Assembly (NCBI GenBank): GCA_023398495.1
Contig: JAEWSG010000206.1
Location: forward strand, 1-64,000
Direction: 5' to 3'
DNA from: Bacillota bacterium
Lineage (GTDB): Bacteria; Bacillota; Clostridia; Acetivibrionales; Acetivibrionaceae
Length of the DNA: 64,000 bases
In this document: piece by piece, positions 49,638 to 58,739 of the stretch
How positions within the stretch are numbered: position 1 is the first letter of the stretch
Layout: each line of letters begins with the position of its first letter
The notes under the pieces: generated by a model
What the model saw: the letters and a program-made list of their open reading frames with translations, nothing else
What the model was told of the DNA's origin: nothing
Database searches by the model: none
Translations under genes and position numbers: made by a program

Positions 49638-51293
49638 ATGGAAGGGAAAAGAATAAAATGGGGAAATATCATTATATTTTTACTTATAATTGCTGCTGGA
49701 ATTGCTGCTTTTAACTATAAAGGAAACGGATCGAACGGTGGCTTCTTTGGGTTCTTTTCAAATAATGATAAAGAAAAGCAGAAAGATCCGCTTGATAGTG
49801 GTGATAGTACCCCGAATAATGGTTCTAAAGGTAATGGAAATAATTTTGGCTCTTCAAACAGTGACTTTGTTATGGGATTGGATAGTTGGATAGGTGGGAC
49901 ACCGATTTTAATCGGATTAAGCAGAGAGTATAACAGGGACTATTCGCTTAGTATGGACGTAGAGTATATACCCTTTGATAATGACAGGATAAAAGCGTTA
50001 AGTGATGGGAAAATTCATGCCACTGAAATGTCACTCCCGGCATTCATGAAATTTCAGGAAGAATACCCAGATGCGGGAGTTATAGTGGGTATCACGGATT
50101 TTTCACGTGGTGCTGACGGAATTGTTGCTAAAGCTGATGTTAAAGACTTGAATGATATAGAAGATAGAAAAGTATCCTATGTAGGAGATGGCACAGGTAA
50201 ATTTATATTAAACAAATTTTTAAGGTTGGTTGGTTTGAGATATCAGGACATAGAACCTATTGAAAGAGAAGAAATGTCAGAAGTTATTGATGACCTTAAA
50301 TCGGGGAATGCCGACGTAATTGTGTCATGGAGCCCGGATATGAATATTGCCGTTAATGAAATAAACGCTGCAAGGCCCGGTTCGGTAAAAGTCCTTATAA
50401 CAACAAAGGAAGTTCCGGATCTGGTACCAACCATGTTGGTTGCAAACAAAAACTATATGCAAAAAAATCCTGAAAAGGTTGAGAGTTTTATCAAAACCTG
50501 GTATGCAGCTTCAAAATATATAATTGAGAAACCCGATAAGGCCTACGAAAAGCTCGCTGAATTGATGAGTGAAAATGGTGAATACGGGGAAGTTACAAAG
50601 CAGGATGTTGAAGCGTCATTTAAAGATATTAAATTGATGGCACTAAATGATACTTTGGGCTATTTTGGGATTAGCGGAAATGATAACAAGTTGGATGGAA
50701 TAATTAATGATACGGTTGAAACCTGGAAGAGATACGGTGACTTGAACATGGATTTCAAGCTATCACAAGAGATAGCTTATAAAGGATATCTGGAAAATAT
50801 AAATAACTCTTCGGAAATTAAAGAACTTCTTGTGGGGGCAGTTGATTCCGGTGTATCAGGAAGTGAAGGACAGACAGAAGAGCCGAAGAAGGAATTCAAG
50901 CAACAGGATGAGCAGAGTATAGAGCAAAATACTGAAAGAGTTGCAAAAGTTGATATTCCATCAGTATATTATGATTCCGGAAAGGCTGCGGTTAAGGCAG
51001 AATCAATTGCGGTGCTTGAAGAAGTGAGGGGTATATTGGCCCAATTCCCTGAGTATTATCTGATTATAGATGCCCATACCGATTCAGTAGGTGGTAATGA
51101 AAACAACCTTCAGCTCTCAAAGGACAGAGCAGCAGAAGTTAAAAAATACCTGGTGCAAAAGGGTGTGGACGAGAAGAGAATAATTTCAAGAGGGTGGGGA
51201 GAGGATAAGCCAATAGTTGCAAATGAGACAACTGAAGAGGATAAGGCAAAGAACAGAAGGACAGAATTTATTCTCACAAGAGAAATAGGATAA
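49638..51293 (+). CDS. NMT1-like substrate-binding protein fused to an OmpA domain
   Basis: 551 residues. N-terminal membrane anchor (IIIFLLIIAAGIAAF), Gly/Asn/Ser-rich linker, a periplasmic-binding-type domain like nitrate/taurine SBPs (about 75-400; GLDSWIGGTPILIGLSREY, PGSVKVLITTKEVPDLVPTMLVANKNYM), acidic Gln/Glu linker, and a C-terminal OmpA/MotB peptidoglycan-binding domain (about 435-550; IDAHTDSVGGNENNLQLSKDRAAEVKKYL). No ABC permease adjoins, so transport in the usual sense is doubtful; a wall-linked sensor or anchor is possible. Operon with the next gene. Confidence 0.87.
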   Translation: MEGKRIKWGNIIIFLLIIAAGIAAFNYKGNGSNGGFFGFFSNNDKEKQKDPLDSGDSTPNNGSKGNGNNFGSSNSDFVMGLDSWIGGTPILIGLSREYNRDYSLSMDVEYIPFDNDRIKALSDGKIHATEMSLPAFMKFQEEYPDAGVIVGITDFSRGADGIVAKADVKDLNDIEDRKVSYVGDGTGKFILNKFLRLVGLRYQDIEPIEREEMSEVIDDLKSGNADVIVSWSPDMNIAVNEINAARPGSVKVLITTKEVPDLVPTMLVANKNYMQKNPEKVESFIKTWYAASKYIIEKPDKAYEKLAELMSENGEYGEVTKQDVEASFKDIKLMALNDTLGYFGISGNDNKLDGIINDTVETWKRYGDLNMDFKLSQEIAYKGYLENINNSSEIKELLVGAVDSGVSGSEGQTEEPKKEFKQQDEQSIEQNTERVAKVDIPSVYYDSGKAAVKAESIAVLEEVRGILAQFPEYYLIIDAHTDSVGGNENNLQLSKDRAAEVKKYLVQKGVDEKRIISRGWGEDKPIVANETTEEDKAKNRRTEFILTREIG

Positions 51294-51341
51294 GTTCTTT
51301 ACAATATACACTTTCTACAAATTGGAGGCAAAGGACTATTT

Positions 51342-52106
51342 ATGCGTTTTAAGATGTTTTTAAAAGCGGCTACAAAGCTGAAAAATATAGCTTTACTGAC
51401 TATTGTTATCGGTATATTTATAGCTACAGGCTATCTGCCGCTTCTCCTTGTGGGTGTTGCGGGATATGTTTATTTTGTAATGCAGACTGCGAAAGATGAA
51501 GACTTTTTACGCGAGTTTAATTTAGAGCAGAAAGTAGAAGGCATACAAAACCTCAGCACGCAGTGTGACCGGTTTTATATGAATATAGTGAGAAGATTGC
51601 CTAACGGAATGAGAGAGAAGTTAAAGAACATATATGTCGAGAAGCAAGCTTTGATGGGCTATTACAGTCAGGTTAAGAGTGATCCGCTGAAGCAGAGAAT
51701 AGTTGAGCAGGCATTAAACCTTGTTATTGTATATTTTAAATTGATGTATAACTACAGCATAAGAGCTAAAGAAATATATACTGCAAACGTAAGTAAAGTT
51801 GAAGAGCGTTTAAAGAATAACAGAAGAAAGAAAGATTTCCTTAAAAATCCCGGAGCAATGGCTGACCTCGAAAAAGCGATTGAATTGGATGAGCGGCTAT
51901 TGGAAAGGATAAGAAATGAAAAAAATGAGCTTGAAATGGTACATTCAAAAATGGACTATATTGAAAGTGCAATAGTTACGTTTAAACATCAAATTATTTC
52001 AAACGCAGATTCAGATCCTGCACTGTCCGATATTGATAGCGTGGTAAATGAGGCGATTGCTTTAGATGATGTTTTATCAAACAGAAATAATAGAATGAAG
52101 CTGTGA
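51342..52106 (+). CDS. membrane-linked coiled-coil protein of unknown function
   Basis: 254 residues. Two close hydrophobic segments near 16-45 form a hairpin anchor; the rest is charged and helical with a probable coiled coil (about 145-220, KVEERLKNNRRKKDF... ERLLERIRNEKNELEMVHS). Its ribosome site is GGAGG and it lies 48 bases after the OmpA-fusion gene, so they probably work together. No family recognised. Confidence 0.75.
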   Translation: MRFKMFLKAATKLKNIALLTIVIGIFIATGYLPLLLVGVAGYVYFVMQTAKDEDFLREFNLEQKVEGIQNLSTQCDRFYMNIVRRLPNGMREKLKNIYVEKQALMGYYSQVKSDPLKQRIVEQALNLVIVYFKLMYNYSIRAKEIYTANVSKVEERLKNNRRKKDFLKNPGAMADLEKAIELDERLLERIRNEKNELEMVHSKMDYIESAIVTFKHQIISNADSDPALSDIDSVVNEAIALDDVLSNRNNRMKL

Positions 52107-52163
52107 TAGAAATCTTTCCGGTATATAAAGTGAAATTCTGTTATATAATACTCCAAATAAAAA

Positions 52164-52198
52164 GGCTCCATATTTCTTAAATATATGTGGAGTCTTTT
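52164..52198 (+). terminator. terminator of the OmpA-fusion operon
   Basis: GGCTCCATAT and ATATGTGGAGTC form the stem, followed by TTTT. Confidence 0.8.
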
Positions 52199-52249
52199 AA
52201 TAATTCCGACAGGTATTGTTTTGCCCTTTATGCCCGATTTTAGCTGAGT

Positions 52250-53221
52250 TTATTCTTTTGCCTTTTCCATTCTTGTGATTTTTCTATTCTTAGACTTTGT
52301 GGAAGGGGCATCCATCCCTTCTGTTCCGATTAGAACCATGCCTATGATTACGAGAAAACCTCCAAGCCACTGTCGGCAATTGATGTTTTCGTATAATATT
52401 AATGTCGATAGCACCATAGAGGTAAACGGCATCATGCCAGAAAAGGCTGCTGCTGTGAATATACCACACCGTTTTATTCCAGAGTACCAGCAGATAAATG
52501 CCAGAGCCGTTACAAATACACCGTTCCAAAGAAGAGCCATCCATTCCAAAATGCCGATTTCTGCAAGTCCCTTCAAGGGTTGCTCAAACACAGCAGGGAA
52601 CAGGCATAGAATCAGAGCAATTGCCGATACAATTGCGGTCTGTGAAACAGGACTTGAGGCTTCTTTCGATGTTGCTGCAGCTTTAACGGCGGAAATACGT
52701 GACAATGTGTTAAAGGTGGATTCACTAGCTGCCGCACATAGCACGAGCATATTCCCGCTAATATGTTCCGCAGATAAACCGCTTCCCGTCGTTAACACTC
52801 CCTGGATTATTAGAATACCTCCTATTGTACACAGTATTCCTATAAGTTTTCCATGGCTGACCGGCTCTCTCAATACAAAAACAGCCATAAGCGCCGTTAT
52901 GGCAGGTGTTGTGCCTGTGAGTATTCCTGCTTCTCCAGCACTAGTGTAATTAAGTCCGTATAGCAAAAACGTTCGGAACAGAAAAATACCGCATAAGGCC
53001 TGAAGTGTTAAAAGCAAAAAACTGCGAAACGACATTAGCTGAAGGTATCGGACAAGCTGTTTGCCGCATAACGGAACCAAAAACATGAGCGCAAAAAACA
53101 GGCTTACTGCTGTAATTGTAAAAGTCCCAAGTTTTCCAACAACAAATCTAGCTGAAATAACACTAGTTCCCGCCAGTGAAAAAGCACATATCAAGTACAA
53201 TTTTCCGTTTAATCGATTCAT
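52250..53221 (-). CDS. EamA-type DMT transporter
   Basis: 323 residues with ten membrane helices in two EamA repeats; AGEAGILTGTTPAITALMAVFVLREPVS is typical of the first repeat's end. GGGGAGA precedes the ATG at 53221. Divergent from a MocR regulator, a frequent regulator/transporter pair; substrate is probably an amino acid or vitamin-B6-related compound, unproven. Confidence 0.87.
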   Translation of the reverse strand: MNRLNGKLYLICAFSLAGTSVISARFVVGKLGTFTITAVSLFFALMFLVPLCGKQLVRYLQLMSFRSFLLLTLQALCGIFLFRTFLLYGLNYTSAGEAGILTGTTPAITALMAVFVLREPVSHGKLIGILCTIGGILIIQGVLTTGSGLSAEHISGNMLVLCAAASESTFNTLSRISAVKAAATSKEASSPVSQTAIVSAIALILCLFPAVFEQPLKGLAEIGILEWMALLWNGVFVTALAFICWYSGIKRCGIFTAAAFSGMMPFTSMVLSTLILYENINCRQWLGGFLVIIGMVLIGTEGMDAPSTKSKNRKITRMEKAKE

Positions 53222-53265
53222 TTTGATTTCTCCCCAAAATTTGTTGTATTCTCTTTGCATTATGG

Positions 53266-53306
53266 TATAATTTTACTCGGATCACTGGCTCTTTTAAAGG
53301 TCCAGT
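53266..53306 (+). promoter_or_regulatory. mocR promoter -10 and palindromic operator
   Basis: TATAAT at 53266-53271 has TTGTAT 16 bases upstream. Directly downstream 53284-53306 holds ACTGG...CCAGT around TCTTTTAAAGG, a 23-bp imperfect palindrome of the type bound by MocR regulators beside DMT transporters. It lies between the divergent starts. Confidence 0.6.
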
Positions 53307-53341
53307 ACAGCATGTATTTCACAGATCCAGTTGGGGGCATT

Positions 53342-54739
53342 ATGTTAGGAATTGAATTGAATCGAAATAGCGGATTACAGTTATGGCGTCAAATTTACCA
53401 GGCCTTAAAGGAGCTGATGCTGTCCGGCCAGCTAAAGGCAGGAGAAGGATTGCCATCCACACGAGAATTAGCAAAGGAGCTGAAGGTTTCCCGTAATACT
53501 GTTTGCGAGGCTTATGACCTGCTGATTTCAGAGGGCTACGTTGTAAGTCGGCAAGGAGCTTCAACGCGAGTTGCTGACGGCTTGTGTATTGAACCGGTCG
53601 AATCTTCGCTGCCTCCCAAAATAGAAAAACATACTGGTAGAAACATTTTGGTAAACTTTGGGACAGGTCGGCCCGACGTAAGGCAATTTCCCAGATTTCT
53701 TTGGCAACAGTTAATGAACAAAGCTTCTGAGGCGTTGCCCCTTGAGGCTTTTGGTTATAGCGGACCACAGGGATTACCTGAACTGCGGGGAGAAATCGCC
53801 TCTTGGCTGTTTAGGAGCAGAGGACTTAAGGTTTCATCGGATGATATCTTTATTACTGCCGGTGCAACACACGGACTACATCTGATTGCGGATATGTTGT
53901 GTGGAGACGGAAAAAAGATATTGATGGAGGACCCCTGCCATATCGGAATGCTTGGCACATTCATTAACAAGGGCTGCACCATTGTTCCCATACCGGTTGA
54001 TGCCGAGGGGCTGCAGATCGATTACCTGCCCAACTGCAAAAGTATAGGAGTAATCTATGTTACACCATCTCATCAGTTCCCGTTGGGAGGAATTCTTCCC
54101 GCATCACGCCGAGCCGCATTGATTCGCTTTGCTAGAGAAAATAACCTTTATATAATTGAAGACGATTATGACAGTGAATTCCGGTATGAAGGAGAGACTA
54201 TCGCTCCGCTTTACTCATTAGACACGCAGCGTGTGATTTATGTGGGAACCTTCAGCAAATCAGTTTTCCCGGCACTGAGGATAGGCTATGTAATTCTGCC
54301 TTATCAACTTCAAGAAAAATGGCGTGATCTTCGTACCCATACGGATGTACAGAACCCACCCTTTGAGCAGGCTGCTTTAGCAGAGTTTTTGAAGACGCGC
54401 AAGTTTGACCGACATGTGCAAAAGATGCGCAAAATTTATGGTAAGCGTCGGCAGATGTTATTGGAGTCGCTGGAAGAAGCCTTTAACAACAAGTGGATTG
54501 CTTATGGAGATTCTGCCGGGTTACATGTCGCTATAGACTTTTGGGGTATGCGATTTGACGACGCATTCAAAAATATCTGTCTAAAGAACGGAATATATAT
54601 TACTCCTGTAGAAAGCCACTGTATAGAAAAAGGCAGGCACCAAAGCAAGTTGCTTATTGGTTATGGGCACCTGGAATCTGATGTAATCAAAGACGGTGTT
54701 GCACTATTGTCTACTATTATTAAGAAAATGAATAGCTGA
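53342..54739 (+). CDS. MocR/PdxR-family regulator with aminotransferase domain
   Basis: 465 residues. GntR winged helix in the first 75 residues (LPSTRELAKELKVSRNTVCEAYDLLISEGYVVSRQGAST), then a class I aminotransferase fold with DDYDSEFRYEG and the PLP lysine in GTFSKSVFPALRIGY. The ATG at 53342 follows TTGGGGGC; earlier ATGs at 53255 and 53312 would read through the operator. It probably senses PLP or an amino-PLP adduct and controls the divergent transporter. Confidence 0.9.
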   Translation: MLGIELNRNSGLQLWRQIYQALKELMLSGQLKAGEGLPSTRELAKELKVSRNTVCEAYDLLISEGYVVSRQGASTRVADGLCIEPVESSLPPKIEKHTGRNILVNFGTGRPDVRQFPRFLWQQLMNKASEALPLEAFGYSGPQGLPELRGEIASWLFRSRGLKVSSDDIFITAGATHGLHLIADMLCGDGKKILMEDPCHIGMLGTFINKGCTIVPIPVDAEGLQIDYLPNCKSIGVIYVTPSHQFPLGGILPASRRAALIRFARENNLYIIEDDYDSEFRYEGETIAPLYSLDTQRVIYVGTFSKSVFPALRIGYVILPYQLQEKWRDLRTHTDVQNPPFEQAALAEFLKTRKFDRHVQKMRKIYGKRRQMLLESLEEAFNNKWIAYGDSAGLHVAIDFWGMRFDDAFKNICLKNGIYITPVESHCIEKGRHQSKLLIGYGHLESDVIKDGVALLSTIIKKMNS

Positions 54740-54785
54740 GTTGATATTATGAAGCTTATTTTATATAAAGAGCTAATAGTATATC

Positions 54786-54832
54786 GCAGCGGAAGCTGCA
54801 ATCAAAGTAGCAAATTCCGCTGCGATAAACAG
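54786..54832 (-). repeat. family D hairpin repeat, copy 2
   Basis: Complement of 29447-29493 with two differences. Here the outer arms are 12 bp (ATCGCAGCGGAA/TTCCGCTGCGAT) with an inner GCTGC/GTAGC stem. Confidence 0.8.
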
Positions 54833-54849
54833 ATGAACTATATCTTCTC

Positions 54850-54882
54850 AAAAAGTGTCTTATAGCGCTTATGCTATGAGAC
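54850..54882 (-). terminator. terminator of the dockerin esterase gene
   Basis: On the minus strand GTCTCATAGC and GCTATAAGAC pair around ATAAGC, then ACTTTTTG follows. It lies 10 bases past the stop codon of the esterase gene. Confidence 0.8.
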
Positions 54883-54892
54883 TTTCAATTAA

Positions 54893-56524
54893 TCACGGAA
54901 CGTCCAATTCAAAGGAGACACAGTAATTTGGATGTATGATTCCTGTTGTGCTGCCTGTAAATTTATCCGAATCTATAAGTTGTCCCCAGCGAAAGGTTCC
55001 ATCAGGTCTTTTTTGACCGCTGCCGGTAAAGGCATAACCTACCTTTAATCCTGTAGCAGGTAGGTCATTTGCACAAGTTATTTTTACTGAATTACCTGAA
55101 ATCTCTACCGAGCTTATTGCAATTTTTCCGTTCTGTGTATATACTTCAAACCCTTTTCCGTTTTTCCACTCAGTTACGTTTTGGTTTGGTGCAGGTAATT
55201 TAGTATCCCATACCAACGGTTCTGTAGGAACATGGAAATTAACAGTAATTACTCTGTCCTCACGTTCTACGCTTGTTGGTTTTAGTGGCTGCCAGTCATT
55301 ACCTAAAACTACTTTCTGATAATATACTCTTGCATATTGTTCACCGAGTTGCTGATATCCGCTTGCAGTCAGGTGTACCGAATCAGGTGCGTAATTATTT
55401 TGGTAATTAGGAATAGTTATGATGTCATCGGGATAATCCAAGTTGGCACGCCATTGAGCCAAAAGGGCTGCGGATGTGCCGCTTGCTCCGCAGGAATGCA
55501 TTTGAGCAACAAAAAGAGGAATGTTTTGTGTTTGGCCGGTAATGGCCTTTAAATCAGTATTATAGTCTGACCATAATTTGCGAAGCTCGTTTTCATAATT
55601 GGTATTCCCAGAATCTCTTTCACCGTGAGTGATAATTACGGCACCAACTCCATATGTTTTACCGGCCTCGCTGGCAAGACGCTTGATTGCACTTACTTCA
55701 AAAAGAGTTGCTGCGTATGCACGGCCAACAGAACCAGTGTCTACAGCACCTTTGCGGAGTGCATCAATACCCTGTCCTGATTCTCCGACATTTGTCTGTG
55801 CCGTAATGTAGTCTTTATCCCAGTTTGTCCTTACCATATATGTAATTTGGTTGGCCATAGCCGAGTGCGGGGTTTCACCAAATATATTCCCCGGGTATGG
55901 ACCGGGTGTCCAAAAGCCATAGACTCGTAAAGGTTCAACACATGGCACCATTTTAAACTTACTGTTATTTGGATCAAGTGGTGGTATTGCTTCCTTTTCC
56001 AAGGATATTTTCAGGTTGTTATAAGGCTGGGTTGTGGTTAAAGCAGGATTGCCTTCTGCACCTACCGCAAGGCTTTGACCTGTGCCGATAACTCCTGCCC
56101 AGTCCCATGGTATGTTTAGACTGCTGGTAGTTGATTCAACCGGGAATTCTTGTATCATTCCCAGCAAATACATTCTTAATAGTGCATAGTCAATTGAATT
56201 GACTTTTCCGTCTCCATTCAGGTCTGCTGCCTTATTTCCCTCCGGTATAGGAAAATCGGAAATCATACCTAACATATACATTCTAAAAGTCCCGAAGTCG
56301 ATTGAATTGATATTGCCGTCACCATTTAAATCAGCATACTTATAATTTTTTGTTGTAGTCGTTTGTGCGAAATTATTGTGGGGTATGCTTAATAGAAGAG
56401 TGGATAGAAGCATAATACAGCCAACTTTCAAACTATGGTTAACTAATTTTAGATTTGGATTTTTTGTTTTTGTCAAATTAGTTTGCTGATCGCAAAGTTT
56501 TTGCTTTTTAAATCTTTTTAACAC
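54893..56524 (-). CDS. dockerin-bearing SGNH-type esterase
   Basis: 543 residues. A long basic N-terminus and signal helix (about 31-53), then an N-terminal type I dockerin (residues 63-128; ADLNGDGNINSIDFGTFRMY and ADLNGDGKVNSIDYALLRMY), then an SGNH/sialate-acetylesterase-like domain with block I GTGQSLAVG (Ser151), HGERDSG near 300 and DSVHLTASGY near 380, and a C-terminal beta domain. The start is GTG after AGGGGTG. Probably removes acetyl groups from plant polysaccharide as a cellulosome subunit; the substrate is inferred. Confidence 0.87.
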   Translation of the reverse strand: MLKRFKKQKLCDQQTNLTKTKNPNLKLVNHSLKVGCIMLLSTLLLSIPHNNFAQTTTTKNYKYADLNGDGNINSIDFGTFRMYMLGMISDFPIPEGNKAADLNGDGKVNSIDYALLRMYLLGMIQEFPVESTTSSLNIPWDWAGVIGTGQSLAVGAEGNPALTTTQPYNNLKISLEKEAIPPLDPNNSKFKMVPCVEPLRVYGFWTPGPYPGNIFGETPHSAMANQITYMVRTNWDKDYITAQTNVGESGQGIDALRKGAVDTGSVGRAYAATLFEVSAIKRLASEAGKTYGVGAVIITHGERDSGNTNYENELRKLWSDYNTDLKAITGQTQNIPLFVAQMHSCGASGTSAALLAQWRANLDYPDDIITIPNYQNNYAPDSVHLTASGYQQLGEQYARVYYQKVVLGNDWQPLKPTSVEREDRVITVNFHVPTEPLVWDTKLPAPNQNVTEWKNGKGFEVYTQNGKIAISSVEISGNSVKITCANDLPATGLKVGYAFTGSGQKRPDGTFRWGQLIDSDKFTGSTTGIIHPNYCVSFELDVP

Positions 56525-57162
56525 AATAACACCCCTATCAAAAAATAATGTTAGATGAAAAATGTTTGTAATGTTACAAACGATATTGGATTACATTATT
56601 ATTTTATCAGTAATATGAAATATTCTCAATAATAAAAAAATAGAGAGCATATTATTTAGCTCTCTTTAGGGGAGTAAAATTGTGTCAAATGCTTGACACT
56701 TTTACACCTTACCATTCTAGCACATATACATTTATGAATCAATTCTAATTTTTTCAAATAATTATATAAAGCTAATTCTGGGTTCATAAGGCAAATAATT
56801 GAGTGTATGGTAAATGATGTACGCTCATATAGTGCATATTTTTCTTCGCATTTATTACATGCACCCGCTCATATAAAGCACTATTTTAATTTTCAAAATA
56901 TTGTGTTATGATAGTTTGTGTCGATGGTGGTCTGCTGGTGTGAATTTTAGTGATGCAGACCACTACTTTAGGTATGGCAAAAATATAAGTTCCTATTCTG
57001 GATAACGAAAAAACTTGATTTGATAATGTTTTCAAAATATAAGAATAGGATGTTATTTTTCGTTATCCCTTAGTAAATATATCTGTGAAATTCTGAATAT
57101 TAAAAGAGAATACCATTATACGGGCTATCGGTACAATTACAGAAAGCAAGGGAGTTATCTTC
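56525..57162. other. 638-nt intergenic region rich in hairpins
   Basis: No gene is convincing. It contains AGAGAGC/GCTCTCT near 56641-56667 (on the minus strand followed by T7), GTGGTCTGC/GCAGACCAC near 56927-56963, a near-duplicate CGCTCATATA at about 56821 and 56868, and a family C repeat at 56981-57049. Confidence 0.55.
56981..57068. repeat. family C repeat, copy 2, with long terminal stem
   Basis: The shared 65-base core (56981-57049) is followed by bases that complete a perfect 13-bp inverted repeat: 57000-57012 with 57056-57068. A second complementarity, 56991-56998 with 57043-57050, interleaves with it. It ends about 95 bases before a MATE gene. Confidence 0.75.
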
Positions 57163-58581
57163 ATGTATAAGCACAACAACTTAACAAAAGGGGATGTAGT
57201 GAAGCAACTTATTGTGTTTGCATTTCCCTTCATTATATCGAATCTCATCCAGACTTTTTATAGCGTTGCGGATATGGTTATTGTGGGTAAATTCGATGGA
57301 ACGGTCTGCATGTCAGGAGTTAATATCGGGGGGCAGGTTACCATGATATTGACAAATCTTGCTGTAGGCTTGAGTGCTGGGGCAACGGTTTTAATTGCAC
57401 AGTCTGTAGGAGCAGGAAAGACAAAACAGATGCAGAAAATAATAGGTACTTTGTTTAGTTCGTTGACTATCACTGCCTTGATTATGACAGTGTTTATGCT
57501 TGCTATGCATGATCAGATTCTAAGACTGATTCAGACACCTCAGGAATCATTTGGTGAAGCAAGCAGTTATCTGATAGTTACTGCAATTGGAACGATTTTT
57601 ATTTTTGGGTATAATGCGTTAAGTTCCATAATGCGAGGTATGGGTGACAGCAAAAGACCCCTTTATTTTGTAGCAATAGCTTGCGTAGCTAATATTGTTT
57701 TAGACCTTTTGTTGGTTGGAGGCTTTAAAATGGGTGCTGCTGGTGCCGGAATTGCAACCATAATATCGCAGGCACTCAGCATGTTTTTATGTATAATATA
57801 TCTTATTAGAAAGAAATTTGTATTTGATTTTAAACTTAGATCGTTTTTGATTGATAAAATACAACTGAGAGAAATATTAAAGCTGGGGCTTCCTATTTCT
57901 GTACAGAATCTAACGGCTAATTTATCTTTTCTTGTGCTTACAACTATTGTAAATACCATTGGTGTAACAGCATCTGCAGCAGTAGGAGCAGTTGGAAAGT
58001 ACAATGGTTTTGCAATCCTTCCGGCATTTGCAATGAATGCCGCAATTTCTACCATGTGTGCACAGAATTTAGGAGCGGGAAGAGAAGATAGGGCAAAGAA
58101 GACCTTCTTAACAGGAATGATTATCTCGTGTGTTATTTCATATATGATTTTTTTATTTACCGCCCTGTTACCAACAGAGATACTTGGAATGTTTGCGGAT
58201 GATAACGAGATGGTTTTGGCCGGTTTGCCATATTTACGTGCATTTAGTTTTGATTATCTTTTAGTGCCGATAGCCTTCAGTATGAATGGCTTGTTTGTAG
58301 GAGCCGGTCATACCTCATACTCCTTATTTAGCAGTGTTTTATCAAGTATTATTGTCAGAGCACCTATGGCATTCATACTATGCAATGTCGCAGGTTTGGG
58401 GTTGTTTGGGGTAGGTCTTTCAGTACCACTTGCGACCATTTGCTCTATACTGCTTAATCTTTGGTTTTACTTCTCGGGAAGGTGGAGAATTAGAAAAATC
58501 AACTTTGAAGAGAAAGACAATAATGATTTAGTAGATTTTACAAATGGTGAAGAAATAGGAAAAATGCAAGAAAACTGCTAA
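57163..58581 (+). CDS. MATE-family efflux transporter
   Basis: 472 residues, twelve membrane helices in two MatE halves. LIVFAFPFIISNLIQTFYSVADMVIVGKFDGTVCMSGVNIGGQVTMILTNLAVGLSAGATVLIAQ is typical. AAGGGAG precedes the ATG. Sodium- or proton-driven drug/metabolite efflux is assumed; not in an evident operon. Confidence 0.9.
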   Translation: MYKHNNLTKGDVVKQLIVFAFPFIISNLIQTFYSVADMVIVGKFDGTVCMSGVNIGGQVTMILTNLAVGLSAGATVLIAQSVGAGKTKQMQKIIGTLFSSLTITALIMTVFMLAMHDQILRLIQTPQESFGEASSYLIVTAIGTIFIFGYNALSSIMRGMGDSKRPLYFVAIACVANIVLDLLLVGGFKMGAAGAGIATIISQALSMFLCIIYLIRKKFVFDFKLRSFLIDKIQLREILKLGLPISVQNLTANLSFLVLTTIVNTIGVTASAAVGAVGKYNGFAILPAFAMNAAISTMCAQNLGAGREDRAKKTFLTGMIISCVISYMIFLFTALLPTEILGMFADDNEMVLAGLPYLRAFSFDYLLVPIAFSMNGLFVGAGHTSYSLFSSVLSSIIVRAPMAFILCNVAGLGLFGVGLSVPLATICSILLNLWFYFSGRWRIRKINFEEKDNNDLVDFTNGEEIGKMQENC

Positions 58582-58645
58582 GGAAATAATGGGTCTTTTA
58601 TTTCTTGTTGCCTTAAATACAGGAAAATTTCACAACCATCTTGAC

Positions 58646-58681
58646 TATCCCTGTATGATTGTATACAATTATACAGGGATA
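58646..58681. promoter_or_regulatory. 36-bp palindrome with ATTGTATACAAT core
   Basis: TATCCCTGTAT and ATACAGGGATA (11-bp arms) surround a perfect 12-bp palindrome ATTGTATACAAT. GTATAC-centred palindromes are typical operators of FCD-type GntR regulators, and such a gene follows 215 bases downstream. It could also terminate the MATE transcript, though there is no T-run. Confidence 0.55.
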
Positions 58682-58739
58682 CATAAATTGCTGTGAAATG
58701 ATCCAAACTACTTCTTAATGAAAAGTTAAGTCCTAATGA

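Noticed and set aside
52275..52949. Long plus-strand frame opposite the DMT transporter
   Set aside because: Antisense shadow of a hydrophobic transporter gene; composition and lack of ribosome site argue against it.
53255..53341. Longer start of the MocR regulator
   Set aside because: It would translate the promoter and operator region; the first residue of the GntR domain fits the ATG at 53342.
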